NCBI GenBank assembly: GCA_963920575.1
Contig: OY986966.1
Span: forward strand, 9,588,048 to 9,652,047
Origin: Narthecium ossifragum
Taxonomy: Eukaryota; Streptophyta; Magnoliopsida; Dioscoreales; Nartheciaceae
Reading direction: 5' to 3'
DNA: 64,000 nt
In this document: one piece after another, positions 1 to 10,802 of the stretch
How positions within the stretch are numbered: the first letter of the stretch is position 1
Layout: every line of letters begins with the position of its first letter
Translations under genes and position numbers: made by a program
The notes under the pieces: generated by a model
Database searches by the model: none
What the model was told of the DNA's origin: nothing
What the model saw: only the letters and a program-made list of their open reading frames with translations

Positions 1-38
1 ATAGAAAGCTTGATCAAAGTAGAATTCAATTCACATAC

Positions 39-655
39 CTGGTCATCCTCCTCTCGTTGCCTCTTGCGTGAACTCTCTGATGCAGATTCAACCTCCTCTT
101 TAAATTCCAGCACTTCACATTGATACATGTCTACAATGCTATCAGAGACACAAGTCATACACTTGAGCCTCTTTGCGTGAAAGGAAGATTCACACTTATC
201 ATCTCCCCCATCTCGCTCTCTCTTCACATTAGTCTTTGAGGTGGCTCCACTGTCCCCATAGGACTGCAGATTTAATAAAGCATCATGTGTTGCATCCTTG
301 AACTTTTTGCAGGGATTAGAAGCTAGCTTATAAAGCTCTTCCATGCCATTAGTCTCTGTTGCAGCTCTCATCTTTACAAGAGAAGCAAATCGTACTCGTA
401 TTCATCTAGCACATCATCAGCACTATAAGCGATATCTTTGAGCTCCATCAGCCATGAGTTCATGACCTCTTCTTGCATCTCCCTCTCCTCTGCATCTCTG
501 AGCGCAGCATTAATCCTCAGCAATGTCCTTTTGAGCTGCTTCAGATCTTCTTCAACCGCATAAAATGATCTCTAGGATGATGAGGATGTGTGGATTGTGG
601 CGATCAACTTGTTGGTCATCCATTGAATGGAAGATGCAGCTGCGCTATGATCTCT
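39..655 (-). pseudogene. CC-NLR (Rx_N domain) N-terminal exon, decayed
   Basis: On the minus strand from about 655 down to 39 the translation matches the coiled-coil (Rx_N) domain that starts plant CNL immune receptors, including LKQLKRTLLRINAALRDAEE and LKDIAYSADDVLDEYEY (the EDVID-type region). The reading frame is broken. The likely ancestral start near 643 reads ATA. There is an in-frame TAG at 572-574. A frameshift near 377-390 moves the frame to the one reading FASLVKMRAATETNG. After this the frame is open to a good splice donor (CAG|GTATGT, GT at 38-37), so the next exon lies off the window. The downstream part is Lys/Arg/Glu-rich and not the usual NB-ARC linker. Seen: homology and breaks. 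Inferred: a non-functional NLR remnant, or an NLR with a restart at the Met at 371. Confidence 0.72.
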
Positions 656-1191
656 TTGGCTCTGCAGAATCACCAGGAAGAGGAAGGAAAGGAGGAGACA
701 AGAAGAGGCGTGTGTTTATTAATTAGAAGAACAGCGAAGTGACAGACTATGCAATTTGAAAGAAGACTACAAGAAGTCATGAAGGTTAAACACCAAAGTA
801 CCAAGTCAAACTGCGGTACATAACTCTCTTATTTGACTCCTTCTAAACCCCAAAGTATCGAGGCATGATGGTTAAGAACTTAAGATACTTCTTTGCCTAG
901 ATCATAGGATTTTTCACGCCATATTATGCTTTCCACAAGGCCATAAAAAGATCTTGCAGACGGCTCTTGATCTTTCCACTGCAATATCTTTGCAATTTGC
1001 ATTCTCCCATTCTGTATATTAAGATCCTCAAATTTTCTGAGTAACCTCAGTAAGAGCTGTTATTTAAGGCAATGGGGTATTGATGTTACAGGCTGGCAAG
1101 ATCAATTACTGTAGAAGTTTGCATTCCATTTCAGAGAAATCATGTATATGTGATGATACTGAAACTATCAAAATTAGGTAATGATGAGATA
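656..1191. other. intergenic, no gene seen
   Basis: AT-rich sequence upstream of the NLR remnant. No open frame with recognisable homology and no RNA gene was seen. Confidence 0.5.
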
Positions 1192-2553
1192 TGAATTATG
1201 CATAATTAAACTCCTTAAATTACCTTTGTTAGCGTAAGAGCATGTATATTTGATATTTTATTGTTTGATTTCAGATTTGAATAGATTTGAAAAGAAATAC
1301 AAGAAATTCGGCCAAAAATCATTAAATTCTATAAAAAAAGACTGTTTCATTGACTGTTTGGAAATAAATCACTAGAAATTCTAAAACAAATCCAAATATT
1401 CTGAAATTCCGGGAGATGAAAGAAGACTTCATGAGTTACAACTTTCATGTTGAAGACTTTGTGAGATTACATATACATTGGCACCAGGTTTTAATCAAAG
1501 TCAGATATATGGAAGTTGGAAAGAAAGGCTAAAATTAATGACGTGGCAGTGGAGACCGGTCAAACCAACTTTAGCGATGGATCGGTTTTGGGTCCGATGG
1601 ATCGCTTGGATGGCATCATCAGAATGAAATTTAGGGAAATTAGAGTTTAAGTTTAATTATAACTCCCAATTCCGGCATTAAGGGTTTGTATTATATAAAG
1701 GGGTTATTCCAGTCGAAAATTATCATCTTTTGGACCACTTTTAGAGGAGAAAGTTAGAGTTTTGAAGATTGAGATCTTTCCGCGGGGATCGACGGCTTCC
1801 TTCCCAACACCTATGGATCTTTCCCAGAAGATGAGTAGCTAATTCTTAAACTTAGGGATCTCATGAAACCCTAGTGTAACTTTTGATTTTCTTTGGTTTG
1901 ATTATTGTAAACTTCTTCTCAACATGATCTCATAAATATGATTTTAATGATTAGAGATTTGAGGGAACGGAGTTCCTTTGAAGTATTTTCAGTCGTATAA
2001 GCTTTCTATGATTGTTTATACAGATTTATTAGATGGTTTTTATGTGGTTTTTGTTTACCTTTGAGAAAAGCTATGCTAAGCGAAAATAGATTGTGCCAAG
2101 GTCATAGGAGTAGTATAATTTAAGGTAATAATAGGACCAAAGACAGTCTATGCCAAGGAAAAATAGTTTATGTCGTTGGGAACTTAAAATCTTATTTTAA
2201 GGATTCATGTGAGCTTGTAGCCGCATGATCCATAATGTTGAGAGAAGTGAACAAGTTGATAACTAAAGAAGACTAATAATGAAACTAAAACGAATTAAGT
2301 AATTCGTAAGTTACTTATCCATTGAATCAAATTAATCAACATTTTATTTCTTTTTTTTATTAGTTTAGATAACTCTATTTAATTTTTTATTCATTTCCTT
2401 AATTTTAGGGCTCTGAGAATTGATTTCAGTTTCCAACGTTTTTCCTGTGGATCGACTTCGAACTTCACCGCTATTTCTACCATAGTGATAGAATAAGGAT
2501 TATATTTTGATTGAGATTTGTTGTGCTTTAATGACACGCTTTGCGAACGACCA
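1192..2553 (+). mobile_element. solo LTR, Gypsy type
   Basis: The segment starts TGATGAGA..GCATAAT, like the LTRs of the element at 48513-54916, and ends ..TTTGCGAACGACCA. It has a TATA box (TATATAAAG, 1692-1699), then the leader motif GATGAGTAGCTAA also seen in the other Gypsy LTRs here (for example 55258 and 57009), and a U5-like stretch CCTGTGGATCGACTTCGA. The flanks are GGTAA (1187-1191) and GGTAG (2554-2558), a 5-bp target duplication with one transition. No PBS or internal region follows, so it is a solo LTR. Exact ends are less certain than for the other elements here. Confidence 0.62.
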
Positions 2554-3899
2554 GGTAGTGATTTTCAACCATCTTATCTGAAAGATGCATCTAAACTATG
2601 TCAGCATAGAAGATGTGGTGGAGTTTTTAGTCTCCTCTTCCTCTCATCCGCACCATTACCAAGATCAAAGTATATCTCTTTTGCATAATAAATTTACTGC
2701 AAGTTCATAGTTCGTCTTTTTTGAACCTATACCTTAAGCCAAGCTTGAAAATAGACTAATGCAAACTTCTTCCTAAAAGACATGGTCCTTAAGTTTATTA
2801 GACAGCAAATAAGTTGACATGCAAGCTTAAAAATATTAGGTAACTTGCTGTAAAAGAAGAATGTAGAGATTGGCCAATAGAGGAAAACTTTCCAACATCT
2901 ACTGATATAAAAAGAGTTTCCACCTCTGTCAGCGAAGGATCCAATGCATATCTTTACTTCTCACTGTATACAAATGACATCAGTTTTGTACAACTTGTAC
3001 CTATAAATTTGGTATTCTAATGCTGTCTTCCTGAAGGAAGGGACATTGACTTCAAGTTGATAGCCAATTGCCTTTTATTATATAGTTTCAGTCCCCTTCA
3101 TGGCGCTACAGTATAGCTGGAAGAAAGAAAGCTAAAACTAGTTGAATCTATCCAATAAAGAGCACATCCCTTAGGTACCTTGATCTTGCTGAACATGTGC
3201 CATGTGCTGACCTACTAGTTTACTACTTCAGCGCTACAGTTTTTACTAAAGCAGTCTCTGGTCAAACAGAACCCTGATAGGACTTCATTTGCATATGTAA
3301 AACAGAGAAGCTTCATGGAAAGTTTGTAGAAACTAGCAAAATTGACAGCATCGATAACCTGAGTCAGATAGATAGTTCAGGAATTGTATGAAAGGTAGAG
3401 AGGAAGCTTCTAAGTGTCAGTTTCTTGAATTTGTTCCATCTATAAGCATTCACTATATCTTCATATAAGTACTTGCCTCTGTCTGTCATTGAATCCAAAT
3501 CTCTAAGCCTGCTGCCGTATAGTAAGTGCCAATAGTGTCACTACAAGAGGTTAGTGTAGTCTGAAAGCTCATGGTATTAATTAAGCCACCTATATGTTAG
3601 AAGACAGTGATCTCTGTTCATGAAAAGTTGTGGATGCTTTCTGCATCCCAATATAAACTTACTGAACAATTCCTACAGAGGTCCCAATGAGAAAAAATGG
3701 TTTTCTTATTGGTGAAGAACTCAACGTCATATTTTCATAGTTGAAGCTCGTCAAACAGGAAGAAGTGGGTCAGGAATATGACCAATGTAACATGTCGCAA
3801 AAATCTGACCCACAAAACGAGCTTCAGATCCGGCATTTTTCTTCTCTCGTTTACTTTAGTATGAGGTCACCTGCAGCCATCATATACCATGCTGAAAGT
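2554..3899. other. intergenic and SUVH 3' flank
   Basis: AT-rich, no coding homology on either strand. The SUVH 3' UTR must lie at the right edge, below 3900. Confidence 0.5.
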
Positions 3900-6065
3900 T
3901 TAGCCAAAATGACCTCTGCACTTTGATGATCCACATAAACAATTCTTTGGTCTGCGAAATACATTACGACTTCCTTCTTCTGATTGACCAAATTCAGCTC
4001 TACTTGAGCCATAATCATATGTTAGCTCGGTCATGGGAGGAATGTGTTTTTTCGCAAAGAACATGATATGAGGATATCCTTCATTGCCATGATCATACAA
4101 AACTGCCTGCGAGAAGACATTTGGTGAGCAACTGTGATTCATAAAGCGGGAAATGTTTCCCATCCTCTTCGCACTTATGACGATAGGTAATGGCTTAAAA
4201 CCCTCATTTGGGTCGACAGAACTAGGTTCTCCCAGTAACTCAGGTATGTAATTCCACTTCAATGCCCTATCATCATCATGCATTGGTTGAAAGAGATAAT
4301 CTTCTTCACCATCTTCATATTCTTCAACCTTGTCAATGATTTCTCCCGTGTATTCGCAGATAAACATGCCTGCACGAATTGGGTCCCAGGATCGAAGGCC
4401 CCAACCACGGTCTTTGGTCCTGAAAACCTCAAAATGGAGGGCAATACCCCTCTGTGTTAATCGGTTTCGGCAATGAACAGAGCATTGACAAAGAGCACCA
4501 CACTCATATATTAGAGGCTTATGGCTCACAAGAAGCCCTGTTGAACAATAAGGGAAACAACCCCCATTTTGCTCTGCACAAGAGCAATTGGCATCACCTG
4601 GGAGGCACATACCATGGCACATGCAGCTTTGCAGCGGTTTTATTGTGCCTATGGAACTTAGACAACTGACTGTTGTCACATATGTAAAATGGCTAGGTCC
4701 CTTCTCCTCATCAACCTCGTTTACAAGGCAAACAGGTAGATTTTCTAAACCAGAGGAGATATCAGGAAGAATAACCTTTCCTCTTGAAGATGGATTCTGC
4801 TTCCACTTCTCCGTCATTTTCCATATAGCAAATGCATCAGGCTGCCCTGGTTCTCTAACCAACTTATACTTGAAGACATTATACCCTGACTTCCCTTTCT
4901 CTGTCCAAGAGGACTGTACCGTATATAGACCATCATATATGTAGATTTTACCACCTTGGCAGCTGAGGTCCTTCGCACTCCGGATGACCCTAATCTCAAA
5001 ACCACGATGCAAGCTTCTTTCCAGGGCAAGATTCCCCCTCTCAAGCTTCTGGTCATCCAGCTTCTTCTTGTCATTCTTTGCAGCACCTCCCTGGCCAGTG
5101 TAAATAAGAACATCTATATTATCATCATCATTTTCATAACCCCCAGAGGAGACGATACAAACAGCCACAGGTTCATCGTCCTGTTCGAACTTCACATTTA
5201 CATAATCGATGCCACCTACGCTCTGAGCATGCAAGCCAACCAAGCACATCTCAATCCTAAAGAAAAAAATATCTCCAGTCTCAACCCCTGAAACTGCTCC
5301 TATCCTCTTGAGCTTATTAGCCCGGAGGTCATTGTCTATCATGATGCTCCCAGCTCTCATTTGAGAGCGTTTGTTCTCATCATTCACCTCTTCTAATTGC
5401 AACAATCTCCGGCGAAGTGCATCGAATGTCATCAGAATCACCTCCACTGAATCTATAGTGTCCTGCGAAGAGGAAGGCAGCATCATCAAGTCAAGATCAT
5501 GGGCCTTCTTAAGGCGCTTGCGCTTCACACTCTTGCCATTTGTGCCGTCTGACTCAGTATAACTTGGTCGGTAACTGCTTATTGGAACCGGCTGCTCAGC
5601 CTTCATGCCATCAATCGAGGACGGGACATCTAACAAAGGTTCTTCATCATCACTATTGATAGATATGGCATTCGTTGGTGGCATCTGAAAGGAAGGAACT
5701 AATTCTGACGGGTGCACAAAGCCATTAGAATTGGCATGGCCATCACCATGAACATCCCCGTCGGAAGGGCGTTCATGAGTTCGAACACAATGGGGACTTT
5801 TTCGGGGATTAGGATCCTTGTCTGAAGATTCTGCGGCATCATAAGAGGGGAAGAGTGGAGTGAAGCTTTTAGGAAACTCGGCTGCTGGACTAGAAGAGAA
5901 CTGACCAAATGGTGTAACAAAAACAAAGGGACGGGCATTAGGAGGAGAGCGCGCATCGAAGCCAAGCGGCATAGGGAACATAGGCGCCAAGGATCGTAGT
6001 GGCTTTATGTCTAAAACCTCAGGTTCTTCAGATGAAAATGCAGTAGTATTAGGATTCTCTTCCAT
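3900..6065 (-). CDS. histone H3K9 methyltransferase, SUVH1/3-like (SRA-preSET-SET)
   Basis: The gene encodes a 721-residue protein from the ATG at 6065; the codon before it is TTG. SUVH enzymes bind methylated DNA and methylate histone H3 lysine 9 in the nucleus, and some members bind without catalysing. Domains in order: Pro-rich N-terminus; basic nuclear-localisation-like VKRKRLKK (about 180-187); SRA/YDG domain (about 255-404); pre-SET with nine clustered cysteines (about 481-533); SET domain (about 545-688) with the cofactor-binding GWGLRS, the catalytic-core RFMNHSCSPN and TYDYGS; post-SET CLCGSSKCRG at the C-terminus. All zinc-binding cysteines are visible. The lack of coding introns and the length fit the SUVH1/3/7/8 group. 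In Arabidopsis SUVH1 and SUVH3 act as methyl-DNA readers that help keep nearby genes expressed, so an activating role is possible. The coding frame is intact, so the gene is probably functional. Confidence 0.93.
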   Translation of the reverse strand: MEENPNTTAFSSEEPEVLDIKPLRSLAPMFPMPLGFDARSPPNARPFVFVTPFGQFSSSPAAEFPKSFTPLFPSYDAAESSDKDPNPRKSPHCVRTHERPSDGDVHGDGHANSNGFVHPSELVPSFQMPPTNAISINSDDEEPLLDVPSSIDGMKAEQPVPISSYRPSYTESDGTNGKSVKRKRLKKAHDLDLMMLPSSSQDTIDSVEVILMTFDALRRRLLQLEEVNDENKRSQMRAGSIMIDNDLRANKLKRIGAVSGVETGDIFFFRIEMCLVGLHAQSVGGIDYVNVKFEQDDEPVAVCIVSSGGYENDDDNIDVLIYTGQGGAAKNDKKKLDDQKLERGNLALERSLHRGFEIRVIRSAKDLSCQGGKIYIYDGLYTVQSSWTEKGKSGYNVFKYKLVREPGQPDAFAIWKMTEKWKQNPSSRGKVILPDISSGLENLPVCLVNEVDEEKGPSHFTYVTTVSCLSSIGTIKPLQSCMCHGMCLPGDANCSCAEQNGGCFPYCSTGLLVSHKPLIYECGALCQCSVHCRNRLTQRGIALHFEVFRTKDRGWGLRSWDPIRAGMFICEYTGEIIDKVEEYEDGEEDYLFQPMHDDDRALKWNYIPELLGEPSSVDPNEGFKPLPIVISAKRMGNISRFMNHSCSPNVFSQAVLYDHGNEGYPHIMFFAKKHIPPMTELTYDYGSSRAEFGQSEEGSRNVFRRPKNCLCGSSKCRGHFG

Positions 6066-7529
6066 CAAAAAAAAACTCAGGGAACCACGCTTTCACACAA
6101 TGCAAGAATCAACAGACTATATCAGTCTTGATTAATTCCAGAGCTCCTAAAGAAGTTTCAACAGCCACATTCTACAAACTTTATCTCCTCTACTGGTGGT
6201 TGGCTTCTGCATTTTATGAACTATTTGCTCGAACTCAACCCAACGTCAAGCTGCCACCTTGACAATGGAAAACTGGCTCATTCAAGAACTCGCATGTCAT
6301 GAGAGAATCAATCTGAAAACGAACCCATGTCAGAACATACAGCATTTGAACATAACCAACATCTGAAGGGCTTAATGATAACAATAAAAAGAGAATTGGT
6401 GACAGAAAAAGGCGAAAAATGTGACAGAGACCAAATATCATATAGCTTAGACGCAACTTAAAAATGGCCATCAAAACAAAAGCTTTAAAAGTTGTGATTC
6501 AAGAACAAATTTCCCAATTGGGGGCAAGAACCCGAAAACCCAGACACCGATGAAATGGGCTCAATTAGAGCTCTCAAAATAAAAGGTAAATACGATTATA
6601 AGTTGAAAGGGAAAGAAAGAACGACGTAAGAAGAAGCACCTGAAGCTACCTAGGGAGACACCACTGTTGGCATGACTGCAGTGTCCGTGCATTTTTCACT
6701 AGGTTGTGTGATTTCACACCAATTTGTGTCAGTGTTTCTCTTTTGGTGTGTTTGTTCTTTGGCATGCCTTTACACTAGGGTTTGATATAGTCATACATTA
6801 GACTCATCATTCAATAATCTTAGTTAAGGTTCTGTTAATTTAATAGATCGGTCACCTAGAGCTAGTCTTGGGGTTTCTTTTCACCATTTTAGCTTACCAA
6901 ATTAGGAGAGGAACGCAAGGTTAGTATCCGATAGCGATAATGATTGGGCTTGGGTCAAATTGCCAAGCTTGCAAGTCAAGGATAAAGACTTGACTAATTA
7001 AAACAAATTGAGAAAGGAACAACTTTAAGGGAGAAACTTGGACCTGGGAACTTGTAGTTGAAGACTTGGAGGACTTGCCTAGGCCTTGACTAACAATTGC
7101 CTTGGCTGCATATCCCATGTTAGAGAGGAGAATACAGAGAAAAAATGCCAGCCAAAACAAATGAGGACCCTCTCCTTATATAGACCCTAGATGCAAATTA
7201 GGCTCCATAAGATTGCGCCACTTGGTGTCCATCCAACGCTAGGAACGTTCTAGATTTTCCCATGATCTCTATGGAAATAAAAAGAGGGACATTTGGGATT
7301 TTTTATTATCAAATAGGACCTCTACTCTTCGCATTTGACACTCCAAGACCCATGCCCTAATGTTTTGCATAATAGGACCACAAGCTTCCATAATTCCAAA
7401 ATTACCAATATCTATACATGCCAGACATCCCATGGGATGGCCACATGGCATAACCCATGGGATGACCATGCATGACCATCCACTTTTAAAAAGAAAACCC
7501 CATCTACAACTTATCATAACAGCTAGCAT
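6066..7529. other. SUVH 5' flank, no other gene seen
   Basis: This stretch should hold the SUVH leader and promoter. SUVH genes often have a 5' UTR intron, but no splice pair could be fixed here. A TATA-like CTCCTTATATAGACCC lies at about 7173-7188. No protein homology was seen. Confidence 0.4.
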
Positions 7530-8000
7530 ACACGTTCGTAGCTTTTGTTTTTTTTTAAAAAACCTCCTGTCACATTTAATGCGATGGGAGGTGTTTGGAC
7601 GCGTGGCGACTTATGATTGGTTGGCTATACGCGCGTGTCTTTTCACGTTGAAACCAGTGCGTTGCGCGCCAAATGCCACAGATTAGGCGTATTTGACAAA
7701 AAAACCCAAGCGACCAACCAATCTCTTCCTTCTTCACCTATCAAACCGCCGACGCTTTGTCTCCCCTCTTTGTTTTCTCCCGTACGGCGCACTCTTCTCT
7801 CCGTGTTCTTCTTCTCCTTTCACTTCCTCCTCTCGGTAAGTTTCTCTGCTCTTCTTCTCCTCTCATCCCGTGCTCCCACTGTCAGAAATAGTGAGATGAT
7901 GGAGAATGTCTTCGCCAAGGTTCTTGGGAAGACCGTGGTAAAGGACGTGAAAGCTGCCATGGTCGGGAAGCTACAGGCAGAGGCCAAACCCTCGGGGTAC
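7530..8000 (+). other. possible promoter and first exon of a decayed gene
   Basis: A pyrimidine-rich stretch (7720-7860, many CTTCTTCTC runs) resembles a plant 5' UTR. It is followed by an ATG at about 7895 that opens a short frame, MMENVFAKVLGKTVVKDV and on, ending at a plausible donor GG|GTACGT near 7998. The 33-residue product matches nothing I recognise. It may be the first exon of the mobile-domain gene downstream, but the splice phase to the nearest acceptor (TTAG near 8415) does not fit, so the link is unproven. Confidence 0.3.
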
Positions 8001-8185
8001 GTACACATCGAATCAACCCAAAAGCTCCCCCGAAAATCCCCCACTTGTTTGCACCCCCCAAATCCCCCTAGAGAACCCCCGAAATCCTCTCCTGATAGTT
8101 TGCCCCAAATCCCAATCTTGTTATTTTGTTTTAAAATTTCTGAAATCTTATGATGGTTATTTCCCAATCTTTTAGTCGTTTATAC

Positions 8186-8372
8186 GCGTAGTTGTTCCCT
8201 TGATGGTCACATACGCGTCGTGGCGTATGTTACTACACGTACGTATTATATCTACGCGTTCTTCAGTTCTTAAGCTACATAAGCGTATTGTTACACCTTT
8301 ACGCGTTTATTTGAAGTCTATGCGCGTATTATGTCTATTTGCACGCGTATTTACCTTTATCCGCGTAGTCTG
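8186..8372. repeat. cluster of ACGCGT-type sites
   Basis: Within about 190 bases there are repeated TACGCGT, GCGCGTATT, CACGCGTATT and CCGCGTAG elements at irregular spacing of roughly 20-40 bases. The region sits between the candidate first exon and the mobile-domain frame, so it may be intronic. CGCG-core boxes are known plant transcription-factor sites (CAMTA type, VCGCGB), but no function can be shown here. Confidence 0.5.
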
Positions 8373-8384
8373 TTTTGACACACA

Positions 8385-9291
8385 TTGCTAACATGTTGTC
8401 GCGCAAAACTCTTAGAGCAAGGCGAACCATGTACATGCAGCGCGCCATTCACTGAGTTGTACTACAAAGCCAAGATGAAGGAAGTATCAGGGGATTACGC
8501 CGCCGACGTACATGGAGAGATCATCTGCAAGACCCCGTTCGGCCACTTCCTCGAGCTTCTAGAGGTCAAGCAGGACAACCGACTGCTCAACGAGATGATG
8601 TGAAACCACCAAGGGAGCCTACAGTTTAACCTTAGCGGCAACGTCAGGGCATTGAGACCCGAGGACGTTGCCGTCTTCCTCGGCCTTCCGCTAGGCAGGG
8701 AGGTCATCGATCGGGAGAAGAACGTGTGCAAGAATATGATGGATATCCCCTACTTCGCCAGACGCGGCCAGGGGAGGATCAAGAATGGCAACCTCCCGAC
8801 GCAGGGCATCATGGAGCTCTTGAAGCAACTGAAGGACAGAAGGGACCAGGAATCGGTAGAAGATTTCTGCTGGTACTTTATCCTCTACATCTTTGAGACA
8901 TTCCTGTTCCCTCGGTCGAATTACCCCCCCACCCCGGGCTAGTTGGAACTTTAGAGGATCTTGACTCCCTCTACAACTGGAATTAGCCTACTATGGTCCA
9001 TAGCCACTTGAAGAATAAAGTAGTGGTGGCACGGAACCGATGGAGGACTTCAAAGAAATCTTCTTCTAGAGCTTTGACGTACGTGTCTGGATGCACACCA
9101 ATCCTTACGGCTTGGAACTGTGAGCTGACCGGCTGCAGAGAATCCGGGGAACCTGGCAAGCCCCGCATATTGAAATTGACTAAAGTGAAGCAACCAAAGC
9201 GGGGAAGGCTATGTGATCCGCGCTCGACGTCTGTCCCCGCAGAGGTGAGTCTGACCGATTCCTTGAGCTTCCTTTTGCATTATACCGATGC
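8385..9291 (+). pseudogene. plant mobile domain (PMD)-type protein, decayed
   Basis: The frame from 8385 to 8942 carries the pattern of the plant mobile domain found in MAIL1/MAIN proteins and in many MULE and Ulp1-linked transposons: TPFGHFLELLEVKQDNRLLN, then NVRALRPEDVAVFLGLPLGR. One in-frame TGA (8601-8603) interrupts it. After 8942 the similarity goes on in shifted frames with TLEDLDSLYNWN and ALTYVSGCTPILTAW, which match the later PMD motifs (the LEDLD block and the DGC..L.. block). Identity to the family is by motif pattern only. The sequence is cut at 9291, where an LTR begins. It is either a host gene of MAIL type or a transposon-borne copy; the decay favours a dead transposon-derived copy. 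Confidence 0.55.
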
Positions 9292-10802
9292 TGTGAGGAC
9301 GCGTACCTCCAATCCGGTCCGATCGCGTTAGGTTGAGGGTCTGGTTTTGTGGTTTGGCTCGATTGGCCTTCGGTTGCGATCGGTTGATCGCATCATTATT
9401 TTTGGGCCCCAAGGGCAATTTGGCAAAATTGCATTTTGATGCTCGGTTTCACACCCACGTAGTGTACACACTGCCTTGGATTGATGTATGTGATTCTTTA
9501 GAACCTTAAGGGCGCTTCCAATCGGAAGATCAGAGCTCGATCGGAAAAGATCGAAATGGACGGTTGTGATCGATTCAAGCTTTCTATAAATACCCCCTCT
9601 CTTTTCTCTCTCTTCTCTTTCTTTTCTCTTTCTCTCTTCCTCTCTCCCTCGTTGGCTACCGATGTGGAGCTCCGATTGTGGCTTTTCGACGTGGATTTGC
9701 GGCGATCGGAGTTGAGGATCTTGTAAATCGCCTGCACGTCTATACATGTAGGTGTTTCTACCCAATTCTGGTGAATTGGTAACCCTAGGATCGCTTTTCT
9801 TGCGTTTGTGGCTGCTGTGTGTTTTGGAATGCTTTCAAATCTTGTACTCTAGTTCATTGCCATGTGTTGCATGTTGCTATTGAACCATTTTCATATTTCT
9901 TCGGACGTTTTCCGTATTTTTGTTAGTTTCCAGATTAAATCGGTTCAGATCTGATATTTCGCGATTGAAATTAGGATTTTATTGCATGAATGGATTTCCC
10001 ACCATAAAATCTTCCTTCCCTCAAAGTTTGAATGGATTCCATTGTCGTTTGATAGATCAAATCCAACAAATGCAATTTTTCATCATTTTTCAGGTAATTT
10101 GATTTGATTCGGAGGATTTGATCACCCAAAGTTGGATTTTTTAGTGTCATTAGACTCCCCACATCTAATTGCACATGCCTACCAAGTTTAGTTTGATTCC
10201 GACGAGTTTTGTTGGTCGAAATCCAAGAAATTAGATTTCAGCTACTATTCACCTTTCTTACCGACTTATGAAGGACCGATCATTTGGGTAAAATGATCTA
10301 TCACTTTTGTTGAAGTGTTCTGTCTCATCAGAAGGATGATTGATCTTCCTTGTGAGGAAAGATCGATCATTTCTCCTTGACAGGGGGAGTACTTGGAGGG
10401 GATCAATCATGGGTATCATGACCGATCATTTTCCTTCCAGACATGGAACACTCTTAAGGAAGATCGATCTTCCTTGGGAGTGAAGATCGATCATTTCTCC
10501 TTGGCAGTGAGCACCCATATGAATGATCGATCATCTTGTGTATGATGATCGATCTTTTATATGATGATTTTTTATAATTGATACGAATTTGGTGTTTTCG
10601 GTTTCTTTTCGACCCGAATTCCTCGTGTGGCTTTCCTGATGATAGGTAAGGATTATTATAATACTTTAATCAGGATTTTGATGGGCTTATCCTTGGATTA
10701 TGCCGTGAATTGGATTTCGGATCGGTTTACCGGTTTCTACCGTTTTCAAGCAGTTCCCCGATAAACATGTTATACGTATATGTAAAGATAGTTTGTGATT
10801 GC
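9292..10802 (+). mobile_element. LTR of a Gypsy-type element, left part (interrupted)
   Basis: The segment begins TGTGAGGAC, the same start as the solo LTR at 27231-29445 read on its minus strand. The two share further blocks such as the GGGCCC..AAGGGCAATTTGG stretch and a 'gtttcacacccacg' region. It has a TATA box (TATAAATA, 9585-9592) and a long CT-rich leader (9595-9655). Several GATCGATC-type palindromes lie at 10275-10556. It is split at 10802 by the Athila element (TSD ATTGC) and goes on at 24425. Confidence 0.68.
9585..9592 (+). promoter_or_regulatory. LTR TATA box
   Basis: TATAAATA followed by a CT-rich tract of about 60 bases, about 290 bases from the LTR start. This placement fits the U3/R boundary. 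Confidence 0.6.

Noticed and set aside
4259..5965. short frames on both strands within the SUVH gene
   Set aside because: Overlap an intact conserved frame and show no homology.
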